Below are positions 1 through 7,183 of a stretch of 18,844 nucleotides of DNA, piece by piece; position 1 is the first letter of the stretch; each line of letters opens with the position of its first letter. The translations under genes were made by a program, and so were the position numbers. Under the pieces are notes generated by a model that worked only from the letters and a program-made list of their open reading frames with translations, was not told the origin of the DNA and did not search any database. This DNA is from VFZP01 sp043730365. Its GTDB lineage: Bacteria > Acidobacteriota > Terriglobia > Bryobacterales > Bryobacteraceae. The DNA is taken from positions 1 to 18,844 of the forward strand of contig JAYTKJ010000135.1 of NCBI GenBank assembly GCA_043730365.1, written 5' to 3'.

Positions 1-36
1 TAATCAATCCCCAGCGTGCACCACCTCTCGGCCTTT

Positions 37-103
37 AGGCTCATCTTGCGTGAGAATCGGCCTCCTGCTCCAGGCTCATCTTGCATGAGACAAGACTCCT
101 GCT
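37..103 (+). repeat. Two imperfect tandem copies of a ~35-base unit in the EF-G leader
   Basis: A 19-base block at 37-55 recurs at 72-90 with a single G/A difference. A second shared word, CTCCTGCT, follows each copy (62-69 and 96-103), so the unit is about 35 bases long. Each copy contains a small inverted repeat, CTCAT-CTTGC-ATGAG in the second copy and a slightly weaker form in the first. The array ends about 90 bases before the proposed EF-G start. It could be a pair of operator sites, tandem RNA hairpins in the leader, or the remains of a short-repeat family. The repetition is directly visible; the role is not known. Confidence 0.6.
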
Positions 104-108
104 ATACC
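81..108 (+). promoter_or_regulatory. Weak possible promoter upstream of the EF-G gene
   Basis: TTGCAT at 81-86 and TATACC at 103-108 are separated by 16 bases. The -35 match to the sigma-70 consensus is poor (three of six) and the -10 match is moderate (four of six). The -35 would lie inside the second copy of the leader repeat, so a protein bound to the repeat could control it. This is suggestive only. Confidence 0.2.
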
Positions 109-195
109 CCGGCGAACGGCTGTGATAGCATTTCATTCCAAGCGAATAGTAAGGCCGCGTTACAGTCAATTGCGGCCAGGAATGGAGTGTGCCCC

Positions 196-2292
196 TTGAA
201 AGTCTATGAAGGAATCGACGTCCGCAACGTTGCGTTGCTCGGACATCTGAATAGCGGCAAGACGTCGCTCACCGCGGCTATGGCCTTCGCCACTGGCGCC
301 ACCAATCGATTAACCAAGGTGGACGAAGGCAACGCGTTGACCGATTATGACGAGGAAGAGATCAATCGCAAGATTACGATCTCGAGCGCGGTGGCGGCCC
401 TCGAATGGAAGAAGTACAAGCTCAATATCATCGATACGCCCGGTTTCAACATCTTTACCAACGACGTCAAGCAAGCGCTGAAGGCGGCTGACTCGGCGGT
501 GGTGGTTGTCGATGGGGTGGCGGGTGTGGAAGTTCATACGGAAAAGACCTGGGCGCTGGCCGAGGAGTTTGGCCTGCCGCGCGCGATCGTCGTCAACAAA
601 CTGGACCGCGAACGGTCTGACTTCAACCGCGCGCTGGAGTCCATTCAGAATGCTTTTGGGCGCGGCGCGGTGGCGATTCAGTTGCCGATCGGCAGCGAGA
701 AAAGTTTCCGGGGCTTCGTCGATCTGATCGCGATGAAAGCCTACGAGTACACGCCGAATGGCGATGGCAAGGGTCGTGAAATACCGATCCCGGCTGAGTT
801 GGCCGAGGTGGCCCAGACGGCCCATGAAGCCCTGGTGGAAGTGGCGGCTGAAGGCGACGACAAGTTGATGGAGGAGTTCTTCGCCGAAGGCACCCTGCCG
901 ATCGAGCATATACATGACGGGATCGACGAAGGCGTTCTGGCCGGCAAGATTTTCCCGGTGATGTGCGCCGCGGCCACGTTCAACATCGGCACCGATGCGC
1001 TCATGGATTTCATGGGAAGTTACATGCCCGCGCCGTCACAGCGCCCCGCCGTGTCCGGCCGTCTCAACGGACAGGATGTGGAGCGCAAGCCGGTGAACGA
1101 CGGCCCCGCGTCGATCTTCGTCTTCAAGACGATGGCCGATGCATTTTCCGGCCGTCTGTCGTTTTTCAAGGTGATCTCGGGCACTCTGAAGAACGATCAA
1201 CATCTGATCAACGTTCGGTCTGGCGCCGACGAGCGGCTGGCGCATATCAGCGCCCCGCAAGGCAAGAACCTGGTTCCGGTGAACGAGTTGAGGGCTGGCG
1301 ACATCGGCGTCGTGGCCAAGCTCAAAGACACGCAGACTGGCGATTCGATGGGAGAGAAATCATCCCTGGTGGCTTTCGAGGCCGTGCACGTAGCCGAGCC
1401 GTCCATTGCCTTTGCGATTCATGCCAAGTCCCGTGCCGACGAAGACAAGATGAGCCAGGCGATTGCCAAAGTGCTCGAAGAGGATCAGTCGCTACGCTTC
1501 TATCGCGACCCGCAGACCAAGGAGTTCCTGCTGGCCGGGAGTGGACAGCAGCATGTCGAGATCGTCTGTTCAAAACTGAAGAAGCGCTATCACGTTGACG
1601 TTGAACTGCACGCGCCCAAGATTCCGTATCGCGAGACCATTCGCGGGCAGGCGGACGTCCACGGCCGGCACAAGAAGCAGACCGGCGGCCACGGCCAGTT
1701 TGGAGACTGCAAGATCAAAATCTCGCCGCTTGAGAGGGGCGCCAAGTTTGAGTTTGTCAATGACATCTTCGGCGGGGCGATTCCCAAGACCTTTATTCCA
1801 GCCGTGGAAAAGGGAATTGTCGAAGCAGCCGAGCGCGGTTATCTGGCCGGGTTCCCGGTGGTTGACTTCCGCGTAACGCTCTATGACGGCTCTTATCACG
1901 ACGTGGACTCCAATGAAATGTCGTTCAAGATGGCCGGGCGCAAAGCGTTTCGCCTGGCGATGGAGCAAGCCAAGCCGGCACTGCTGGAGCCGGTGATGAC
2001 GGTCGAGGTTCAAGCGCCAGTGGAGTACGCAGGCGACATCATGGGAGACTTCAACTCTCGCCGCGGGCGAGTGGCGGGGATGGAGACCAAGGGCGTCATG
2101 CAGTTTGTGAAGGCCCAGGTGCCGATGTCGGAGATGTTGACGTATCAGAACGACCTGACGTCGATGACGCAAGGCCGCGCCTCGTTCCACATGGAGTTTG
2201 ACCATTATGATTTCGTGCCTGGTCCGCAGGCCGAAAAGATCATCATGGCAGCTAAGGCCGCCCGCAACGGTGAGGTGGAGGAAGAAGAGTAG
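196..2292 (+). CDS. fusA: Elongation factor G-like GTPase (type II EF-G)
   Basis: A translational GTPase of about 698 residues, close to normal EF-G length. G-domain motifs are G1 GHLNSGKT (16-23), a switch I segment RKITI (58-62), G3 DTPGF (80-84) and G4 NKLD (134-137). Domains II to V follow, with a recognisable domain IV (HGQFGD) and domain V (GDFNSRRGRV). EF-G catalyses translocation on the ribosome. The usual DTPGH of EF-G is DTPGF here, so the catalytic switch II histidine is replaced, and the usual RGITI is RKITI. Both point to the type II paralogue group rather than the housekeeping factor, and no str-operon genes flank it. The chosen start is TTG at 196, giving the conserved KVYEG...RNVALLGH opening, with GGAGT eight bases upstream. 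The frame is open back to base 16, but that extension looks like leader and overlaps the repeats. Its specific role, translocation, recycling or stress, cannot be told. Confidence 0.9.
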   Translation: MKVYEGIDVRNVALLGHLNSGKTSLTAAMAFATGATNRLTKVDEGNALTDYDEEEINRKITISSAVAALEWKKYKLNIIDTPGFNIFTNDVKQALKAADSAVVVVDGVAGVEVHTEKTWALAEEFGLPRAIVVNKLDRERSDFNRALESIQNAFGRGAVAIQLPIGSEKSFRGFVDLIAMKAYEYTPNGDGKGREIPIPAELAEVAQTAHEALVEVAAEGDDKLMEEFFAEGTLPIEHIHDGIDEGVLAGKIFPVMCAAATFNIGTDALMDFMGSYMPAPSQRPAVSGRLNGQDVERKPVNDGPASIFVFKTMADAFSGRLSFFKVISGTLKNDQHLINVRSGADERLAHISAPQGKNLVPVNELRAGDIGVVAKLKDTQTGDSMGEKSSLVAFEAVHVAEPSIAFAIHAKSRADEDKMSQAIAKVLEEDQSLRFYRDPQTKEFLLAGSGQQHVEIVCSKLKKRYHVDVELHAPKIPYRETIRGQADVHGRHKKQTGGHGQFGDCKIKISPLERGAKFEFVNDIFGGAIPKTFIPAVEKGIVEAAERGYLAGFPVVDFRVTLYDGSYHDVDSNEMSFKMAGRKAFRLAMEQAKPALLEPVMTVEVQAPVEYAGDIMGDFNSRRGRVAGMETKGVMQFVKAQVPMSEMLTYQNDLTSMTQGRASFHMEFDHYDFVPGPQAEKIIMAAKAARNGEVEEEE

Positions 2293-2308
2293 CCGGCTCG
2301 CCCAAGCG

Positions 2309-2349
2309 AAACCGGCCCGGAGCTTTTGAGGCTCGCGGGCCGGTTTTTT
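2309..2349 (+). terminator. Rho-independent terminator of the EF-G gene, shared with the convergent gene
   Basis: An 11-base perfect stem, AAACCGGCCCG (2309-2319) with CGGGCCGGTTT (2336-2346), extends inward through GAGC/GCTC. The right arm runs into six T's (2344-2349). It begins 17 bases after the EF-G stop. The facing gene ends at 2357, so the same hairpin may also stop leftward transcripts, although on that strand only a three-base T run follows the stem. Confidence 0.9.
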
Positions 2350-2356
2350 GTGGAAA

Positions 2357-3430
2357 CTACTGAGCGCGTCCGCCGCCCTCGCCGCCGCGTCCACCTGCAT
2401 CGCCACCTGAGCGTCCACCACCGGAGGCTGCCACCGGGGCTGCCGCCGCCGCTGGAGCACCGGCCGAAGCCGACGCGCCACTCGAGATCCCTTCGTAGGA
2501 ACGGCCGCCTGATGCCACCGTATAGCCCATATTCTGGTTGTAGCTATAGCTAGTGTGGTTATCCGCGCCAGCGCCGATGCTGCCGCCGCCACCTGGGTTG
2601 GTGTACACCGGATTGTAGAATGCCTGCTGCACGCGACCGGGGCTGTAGTAGCAGGTGCCGACGTAGCTGCTGCAGAACATCCCGTGATAAGGCAGGTAGG
2701 TGTACATCATGTAGTAGGGATTCCAATACCAGCCACCCATCATTCCGCCGCCGCGGCCGCCCATCATCATCGTGCTGCCCATGTTCGAGGAGCGCGCCGC
2801 TGAAGCGGCCGAAACATTCGCCATAGCCATGTAGCCGGATCGCCGCATGCTCCAGCGCAGCAGTGCGTCGCCTTTCTCGGTATCAAACTTGCGCGCCACC
2901 AAGCTGTTTTCCAGCGAGAGAGCATTGCCCTTCTTAGCAGACTTCTTCTGGCCGGCAATGGTGATGTCGGCCTGTCCGTCATAGACGAGTAGCTCGGGTT
3001 TGTCAGAGGCGTGGATCTTGTACGTGCCCGGCTTCCGGAACTCGATCATGGCCTCGCCCACATTGATGGTCACCACCGTGTCCTTGAGCACCTCAAGCAC
3101 TTCGACTACGGCCATGCCTTCCTTCAGTTGCACTCTGGCGTTGGCGAGATCTGAGTCAATCATCTTGAACGAGGTTTCTTCACCGAGCCGCAGCGTCACG
3201 CCGGGCGTCAACAGCACCTCGGCGCGACCTTCGGTGGTAGTGAGCGTGCTGCCCTTCTTGACTTCGGGCAATTGCGAAAACATCTTCTCGCGAGACGGCA
3301 TTGTAATGGCCTTGCCATCAACCTGGACAGACCCCTCGATGTGTTGAATCATTCCGGCCCGGGCGCTGACTACGTCCTGAGCAAAGGCGGCGGCGGCAAA
3401 ACCAAGTGCTGTCAAGAAGATGCGCTTCAT
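2357..3430 (-). CDS. Secreted FecR-like domain protein with a Gly/Met/Tyr-rich tail
   Basis: About 357 residues. A signal peptide (MKRIFLTALGFAAAAFA, cleavage near residue 18) sends it out of the cytoplasm. Residues ~25-180 read as a FecR-like beta-domain: GSVQVDGK, then KKGSTLTTTEGRAEVLLTPG, and a later LVYDGQADI segment. In classical FecR this domain relays iron-siderophore signals to an ECF sigma factor. Here there is no transmembrane anchor, sigma factor or TonB receptor nearby, so a signalling role is not supported. From ~205 on the sequence is low-complexity, with runs of Met and Gly, a Tyr/Trp/Pro-rich stretch (~234-275), then Ser/Ala/Gly repeats ending in GGRGGEGGGRAQ. Such a tail may be disordered or surface-associated. 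The start at 3430 is chosen over upstream codons because it opens the signal peptide and has GAGGA seven bases before it. It diverges from the M16 operon. Confidence 0.75.
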   Translation of the reverse strand: MKRIFLTALGFAAAAFAQDVVSARAGMIQHIEGSVQVDGKAITMPSREKMFSQLPEVKKGSTLTTTEGRAEVLLTPGVTLRLGEETSFKMIDSDLANARVQLKEGMAVVEVLEVLKDTVVTINVGEAMIEFRKPGTYKIHASDKPELLVYDGQADITIAGQKKSAKKGNALSLENSLVARKFDTEKGDALLRWSMRRSGYMAMANVSAASAARSSNMGSTMMMGGRGGGMMGGWYWNPYYMMYTYLPYHGMFCSSYVGTCYYSPGRVQQAFYNPVYTNPGGGGSIGAGADNHTSYSYNQNMGYTVASGGRSYEGISSGASASAGAPAAAAAPVAASGGGRSGGDAGGRGGEGGGRAQ

Positions 3431-3451
3431 GCTTGTATCCTCGCGCCTTTG

Positions 3452-3465
3452 TTGACGCGTGTCAA
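3452..3465. promoter_or_regulatory. Inverted repeat TTGAC-N4-GTCAA between divergent genes
   Basis: The 14-base inverted repeat has five-base arms around GCGT. It lies in the 92-base gap between the FecR-like gene (starts 3430, leftward) and the M16 operon (starts 3523, rightward). Each arm also resembles a -35 box: TTGACG rightward and TTGACA leftward. No convincing -10 box was found at proper spacing in either direction. It may be an operator or a pair of overlapping -35 elements serving both genes. Confidence 0.35.
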
Positions 3466-3522
3466 TGGGCCTTGGTTTCAAGATTTCGCAACTCTCCCCC
3501 GGCCCGGGTGTTATCTTGGACC

Positions 3523-4848
3523 ATGGGCTGGCTCTGTCTCATTGGCTTCGTTTTGTTTTTCGCGCAAAATGCCTGGAATCAAGAGCTTGTGGTCAAGCCC
3601 CACAAGCTGGCCAACGGCATGAAGCTGCTGATCCATGAAGACCACGACATCCCCAATGTCGCCATGTACCTGTTCTTCCAGGTGGGCTCGCGGAACGAAC
3701 GCACTGGCGCCACCGGCATGTCGCACTTCTTTGAACACATGATGTTCAATGGCGCCAGGAAGTTTGGCCCCAAACAATTCGACGTACAAATGGAGAAGAA
3801 CGGCGGCGAGAACAACGCCTATACATCCGAGGATCTGACCGTCTACACGGACTTTTTTCCGAACACGGCGCTGGAGCTGATCTTCGATATGGAGGCCGAT
3901 CGCATTCGGGATCTCGCCTTCGATCCCAAGATCATTGAGAGCGAGCGAGGCGTGGTGTACTCAGAGCGCCGGACGTCGGTGGACAACGACAACGCCGGCT
4001 TGTTGTCCGAGCAACTCCGCGCCGCGGCCTTCACGGCGCACCCCTACCACTGGCCCGTTGTCGGGTGGGCAGCGGATATCGAAGCGTGGACCATCGCGGA
4101 CCTGAAAGACCACTTCCGCATGGGCTACGCGCCGAACAACTGCACGGTGGTGGTGGCGGGCGCCGTACGCGAAGCGGACGTGCTGCGGCTGGCCCGGAAA
4201 TACTTTGAACCCATCCCCAGCCACACGCCGCCGCCGGCGGTGCGGACGAAAGAACCCGAGCAATTGGGCGAGCGTCGAGTGACCATCCAAAAAACCGCTC
4301 AGGCGCCGATTCTGATGGTGGCGTATCACGCGCCCGAGGCCAAACACGCTGATCGGCCGGCGCTGGAAATTCTGGCGCGCGTGCTGACGCAGGGACGGAG
4401 TTCGCGGTTGTATCGGCGGATGGTGGACACAGACCAGTCTGTACAATCCATCGACGCCGGCATCGATTGGAACCTCGATCCGGGGCTCTTCGGTGTAAGC
4501 GCGCAACTGCGGGCCGGCGGCTCGACTGCGCTCGTGGAAAAGGCTCTCTACGAAGAGATCGCGCGAGTCGTGAAAGACGGAGTCAGCGCCGGCGAGCTGA
4601 ATAAAATTCGCAACCTGATTCTGGTGGACTTCTACAAAGGCCTGCGGACGATTGCCGGCAAGGCCAACACGATTGGCCGCTTTGAAGTGTACCTGGGGGA
4701 CCATCGCCGATTGAGCGCGTATCCGGAGGATATGCGGAAGGTGACGGTGGCCGACGTGCAGAGAGTGGCGGGGCAGTATCTGAAGGCGCGGAATCGCACG
4801 GTGGCCACGCTGGAGCCGGAGCCGGCGGCTGAGGAGAAGGGCAAATGA
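3523..4848 (+). CDS. M16 family zinc metallopeptidase, catalytic subunit
   Basis: About 441 residues, the usual size for a two-domain bacterial M16B (processing-peptidase-like) subunit. The inverted zinc motif HFFEH is at 68-72, and the third ligand is probably E148 (YSERR), 76 residues further, as expected for M16. A signal peptide (MGWLCLIGFVLFFAQ) indicates export, so it likely degrades or processes peptides in the periplasm. The start at 3523 is preferred because it begins the signal sequence; the frame is open upstream to 3406, but that part overlaps the divergent promoter region and reads as non-coding. The gene overlaps the next one by ATGA at 4845-4848, implying translational coupling and a fixed subunit ratio. 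Known M16B pairs form a clam-shell heterodimer with one catalytic and one substrate-binding chain, and this layout fits. The physiological substrate is unknown. Confidence 0.92.
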   Translation: MGWLCLIGFVLFFAQNAWNQELVVKPHKLANGMKLLIHEDHDIPNVAMYLFFQVGSRNERTGATGMSHFFEHMMFNGARKFGPKQFDVQMEKNGGENNAYTSEDLTVYTDFFPNTALELIFDMEADRIRDLAFDPKIIESERGVVYSERRTSVDNDNAGLLSEQLRAAAFTAHPYHWPVVGWAADIEAWTIADLKDHFRMGYAPNNCTVVVAGAVREADVLRLARKYFEPIPSHTPPPAVRTKEPEQLGERRVTIQKTAQAPILMVAYHAPEAKHADRPALEILARVLTQGRSSRLYRRMVDTDQSVQSIDAGIDWNLDPGLFGVSAQLRAGGSTALVEKALYEEIARVVKDGVSAGELNKIRNLILVDFYKGLRTIAGKANTIGRFEVYLGDHRRLSAYPEDMRKVTVADVQRVAGQYLKARNRTVATLEPEPAAEEKGK

Positions 4849-6227
4849 GGATCGCGCTCGCGTTGAGTTGTTGCGCGGTAGCCGTGGCGCAAGTCAAACT
4901 TCCACGGACCGAGTCGGCCGTGCTGCCCAACGGAATGCAACTGATCATGGCGCCAAGGAAGGAGATTCCGATGGTCACCGTCAGGCTGCTGGTGCGAGGC
5001 GGAGCCGAGGCCGATCCGCTGGATCGCGCCGGACTCGGAGACTTGACTGGCGAACTGCTGCAGCGCGGTGCGGCGGGTCTCACTGCGGCGGCTTTCGCTG
5101 AGAGACTCGATTCGCTCGGAGCCGCTCTTGGCGTCAACACCAACGCACAAGCCACCACGATCCAGCTTGATTTTTTGGCCAAGGACGCCCGGCCCGCGCT
5201 TGAGTTACTTGCCGCCGCGGTGGGCAAGCCGGTGTTTGCCGAGGACGAAGTGAAGAAGGCGCTGGCCGAATCGATCGACGCCGTCAAATCAAGCAAGGAC
5301 GAAGCGGGCCAGGCGATGGGCTCTTATGCGGCGGCCCTGATGTTCGGCCCTCAGCATCCCTATGGCCGGGTGGTGGACGAGCGTAGCCTCGGCCGCATCA
5401 CCGGGGCCGATATCGCCGCGTTTCACCGCCGCCATTATGTAGGGCGGAATATGATCGCTGTCGTCGCCGGTGACTTTGAACCGGCGGCGATGCGCAGCCG
5501 GGTGGAGGCAACGTTGGGTGCCTTACCCGAAGGAGAGGCTTATCAGTGGATACCCGCGCTGCCGCCGCCGAAACACGAGAAGGCGCGGCTGCTGCTGGTG
5601 GACAAACCTGACGCGACGCAGACTTACTTTTCGATCATGATGCCGGGCGTCGAACGCGGGAATCCGGATCGGGCGGGGCTATGGCTGGTGAATACGCTGT
5701 TTGGCGGCCGGTTCACATCGCTCCTCAACGATGCGCTTCGGGTCAACTCCGGCCTCACGTATGGCGCCAATTCCTCGATTCAATGGAACCGGATGCCCGG
5801 CGCCATCCGCATCAGTTCCTACACCAAGACCGAGACTACCGTGCAAGCTATCGACATGGCGCTGCAGGTGCTCCGCCGCTTGCGCGAGAAGGGCATTGAT
5901 GCCACCATGCTGGCGTCGGCCAAGAGCTATGTCAAAGGGACTTTCCCCACCGGCAACCTGGAGACCGACTCGCAACTGGCCGCTGTGCTGGGCGATCTGA
6001 GACTGTTCCAACTGGGCAATGGCGAGATCGACGACTTGTTCTCGCGGTTTGACGCGGTAACTCCAGAGCGCGCCACTGCCCTGGCGCGGCGCTATTTCGT
6101 GGACTCCAACTTACAGTTCTGCCTGGTAGGCAAGGCCGCGGAGATTCGTGCCGCCGTCGCCAAGTACGCACCGGACGTGAAAGTGATCTCGATTAGTGAC
6201 GCGGGCTTTGCGGTACCGGATTTTTGA
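4845..6227 (+). CDS. M16 family peptidase, non-catalytic partner subunit
   Basis: About 460 residues with the M16 fold signature: an N-terminal LPNGMQLIMAP strand pair, and near the C-terminus a GGRFTSLLNDALRVNSGLTYGA segment typical of the second M16 domain. At the position of HxxEH the sequence reads GLGDLTGELL (~63-72), so the zinc ligands are absent and this chain should not be catalytic. It carries a short signal-like start (MRIALALSCCAVAVAQ). It overlaps the upstream active subunit by four bases (ATGA). Inactive partners of this kind contribute the RxxxY-type substrate-binding half; R and Y of GLTYGA are consistent. Together the two genes probably encode an exported heterodimeric peptidase. 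No intrinsic terminator is evident after the stop; only a weak GCGGC-AGAA-GCCGC hairpin lies at 6280-6293. Confidence 0.9.
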   Translation: MRIALALSCCAVAVAQVKLPRTESAVLPNGMQLIMAPRKEIPMVTVRLLVRGGAEADPLDRAGLGDLTGELLQRGAAGLTAAAFAERLDSLGAALGVNTNAQATTIQLDFLAKDARPALELLAAAVGKPVFAEDEVKKALAESIDAVKSSKDEAGQAMGSYAAALMFGPQHPYGRVVDERSLGRITGADIAAFHRRHYVGRNMIAVVAGDFEPAAMRSRVEATLGALPEGEAYQWIPALPPPKHEKARLLLVDKPDATQTYFSIMMPGVERGNPDRAGLWLVNTLFGGRFTSLLNDALRVNSGLTYGANSSIQWNRMPGAIRISSYTKTETTVQAIDMALQVLRRLREKGIDATMLASAKSYVKGTFPTGNLETDSQLAAVLGDLRLFQLGNGEIDDLFSRFDAVTPERATALARRYFVDSNLQFCLVGKAAEIRAAVAKYAPDVKVISISDAGFAVPDF

Positions 6228-6305
6228 TTCCAGACTGACCAAACAGGGCTGGCGTTCAGGCAATTCCCCGGGCAACGCTGCGGCAGAAGCCGCGAACCGG
6301 CACGC

Positions 6306-6320
6306 ACCCTAGTCTAGGGT
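6306..6320. promoter_or_regulatory. Palindrome ACCCTAG-T-CTAGGGT
   Basis: Seven-base perfect arms around one central base, containing two CTAG tetramers, which are scarce in many bacterial genomes. It lies 79 bases after the M16 operon and about 107 bases before the next start at 6427. It has the size and symmetry of a dimeric repressor site, but nothing identifies the protein. No second copy was noticed in the window. Confidence 0.3.
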
Positions 6321-6426
6321 AGTAGTTCAGGGATGCCTTCGCCGTTTGGTCGTGAGCTCTTCGCTAGAGAACGCCGACGTTCGCCATAATAAACTGCTTG
6401 TACGCATTGAGGAGGGCTGCCCGGCA

Positions 6427-6834
6427 ATGTCCATGGAATCCTACCAGGTATGGCTGCAAGCTTTGCGAAAGAAGCTCGCCGCCGCCGCATCCGAGGCCGA
6501 GGCGCTGGTCGAGCAAGGCCGGTTCGACGAAGCCGAAAAGTTGGTGCGCGCGGCCAACGATGACATCTATGGATCGGTGGCGCTCGGCGACATGTTCACG
6601 AGCGCCCTCGAGCGCGTTGTGCGGAATCCGCATCCGGATCGCGCCCGCGCTGAAGCGCTTTACGAGCGAGCGCTGCACTGGCGCAGCGCCTGGCCCGGAG
6701 TCCACACGCGAGAAGAAGCGGACGCGGAGCGGGCTCACGTGGAGGAGGTGCGTCAAGAGCTGACCGTGCTGCTTGAATCGCTGCCTGAGGCGCAGGAATC
6801 AGTGCAAGTTGACATTTGCCACAAAGGAGATTGA
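6427..6834 (+). CDS. Small helical protein of unknown function
   Basis: About 135 residues, not recognised. The sequence is almost entirely predicted helix: a first hairpin LQALRKKLAAAASEAEALVEQGRFDEAEKLV resembles a single tetratricopeptide-like unit, and a second stretch (~75-125) is rich in Glu, Arg and Ala. There is no signal peptide or membrane segment, so it is likely cytosolic, perhaps a scaffold or adaptor. The start is placed at the first ATG of MSMES, with GAGGAGG at 6409-6415, eleven bases upstream; a second ATG six bases later is possible. The frame is open back to 6346, but that extension has no ribosome site. Codon use matches the neighbouring chromosomal genes. It stands alone between the M16 operon and the lower-G+C cassette, so context gives no function. 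Confidence 0.6.
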   Translation: MSMESYQVWLQALRKKLAAAASEAEALVEQGRFDEAEKLVRAANDDIYGSVALGDMFTSALERVVRNPHPDRARAEALYERALHWRSAWPGVHTREEADAERAHVEEVRQELTVLLESLPEAQESVQVDICHKGD

Positions 6835-7079
6835 GTCGCCCAGTGTCGTCTGCAAGGTTTCCTGACAACCGTCGCGCAAAGTCGCGTAGGGAACCGCAGA
6901 TTGGAACTGCGCGGCCGTTCGAATCGGCGACCGCATTGCCGACTGCCTGCCGCTGGTACCGAGGCGAAGACCGGACCAGTCTTTTGCCACCTGCGCCGTT
7001 TATGTGGAACTATCCCCAACTGTCCCAAGAAAGTAGCTTCGCTTCAGGTTTCCGCACCAAGTTTGCGTGAAGGCGACAT

Positions 7080-7085
7080 TATAAG
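7080..7085 (+). promoter_or_regulatory. Possible -10 element TATAAG upstream of the DGQHR/HEPN pair
   Basis: TATAAG matches five of six bases of the sigma-70 -10 consensus and lies ~100 bases before the start at 7184. No good -35 box exists at 16-18 bases upstream. If it is used, the transcript would begin near 7092 and include the inverted repeat at 7100-7134. Confidence 0.3.
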
Positions 7086-7099
7086 GGTAAACTAGCAGG

Positions 7100-7134
7100 C
7101 CGTGTCTGATTCTCGCCAAGCATAAAGGACACGG
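7100..7134 (+). promoter_or_regulatory. Inverted repeat CCGTGTC...GACACGG in the leader of the DGQHR-like gene
   Basis: Perfect seven-base arms at 7100-7106 and 7128-7134 enclose 21 bases. It sits between the possible -10 box and the start codon, about 50 bases before the ATG. It could be a split operator for autoregulation or an RNA hairpin. The long loop argues against a simple terminator. Confidence 0.3.
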
Positions 7135-7183
7135 GGCTTTGAACTAATCACGCAGTGGGCAATGTGGTTTAGGGTAGGAGGGC

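Larger units (their letters stand above)
6835..7183. other. 349-base gap before the DGQHR-like gene
   Basis: No convincing gene was found here on either strand. Short open frames exist, but they lack ribosome sites and recognisable content. The stretch holds a tRNA-like but non-canonical fold (6895-6928), a possible -10 box TATAAG at 7080-7085, and a long-loop inverted repeat at 7100-7134. It marks the left border of the lower-G+C cassette. No clean flanking direct repeat or integrase gene was seen, so an attachment site is not supported. Confidence 0.5.

Noticed and set aside
37..103. ANTAR target hairpins in the EF-G leader
   Set aside because: The loops are five to seven bases long and lack the paired hexaloops with A1 and G4 that ANTAR proteins bind.
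1570..2592. Long minus-strand open frame opposite the EF-G gene
   Set aside because: It is antisense to a well-supported gene, spans the terminator, and its translation is Arg/His-rich shadow sequence typical of high-G+C DNA.
6369..6382. GAACG-N4-CGTTC as an SOS (LexA) box
   Set aside because: The spacing gives GAAC-N6-GTTC, not the GAAC-N4-GTTC of known Gram-positive boxes, and no repair gene follows.
6895..6928. tRNA-like fold: CGCAG-ATTGGAA-CTGCG resembles an anticodon arm (TGG) and TTCGAAT a T-loop
   Set aside because: Only one base separates the two arms, there is no D-arm with GG, and no acceptor stem pairs. It is most likely chance.
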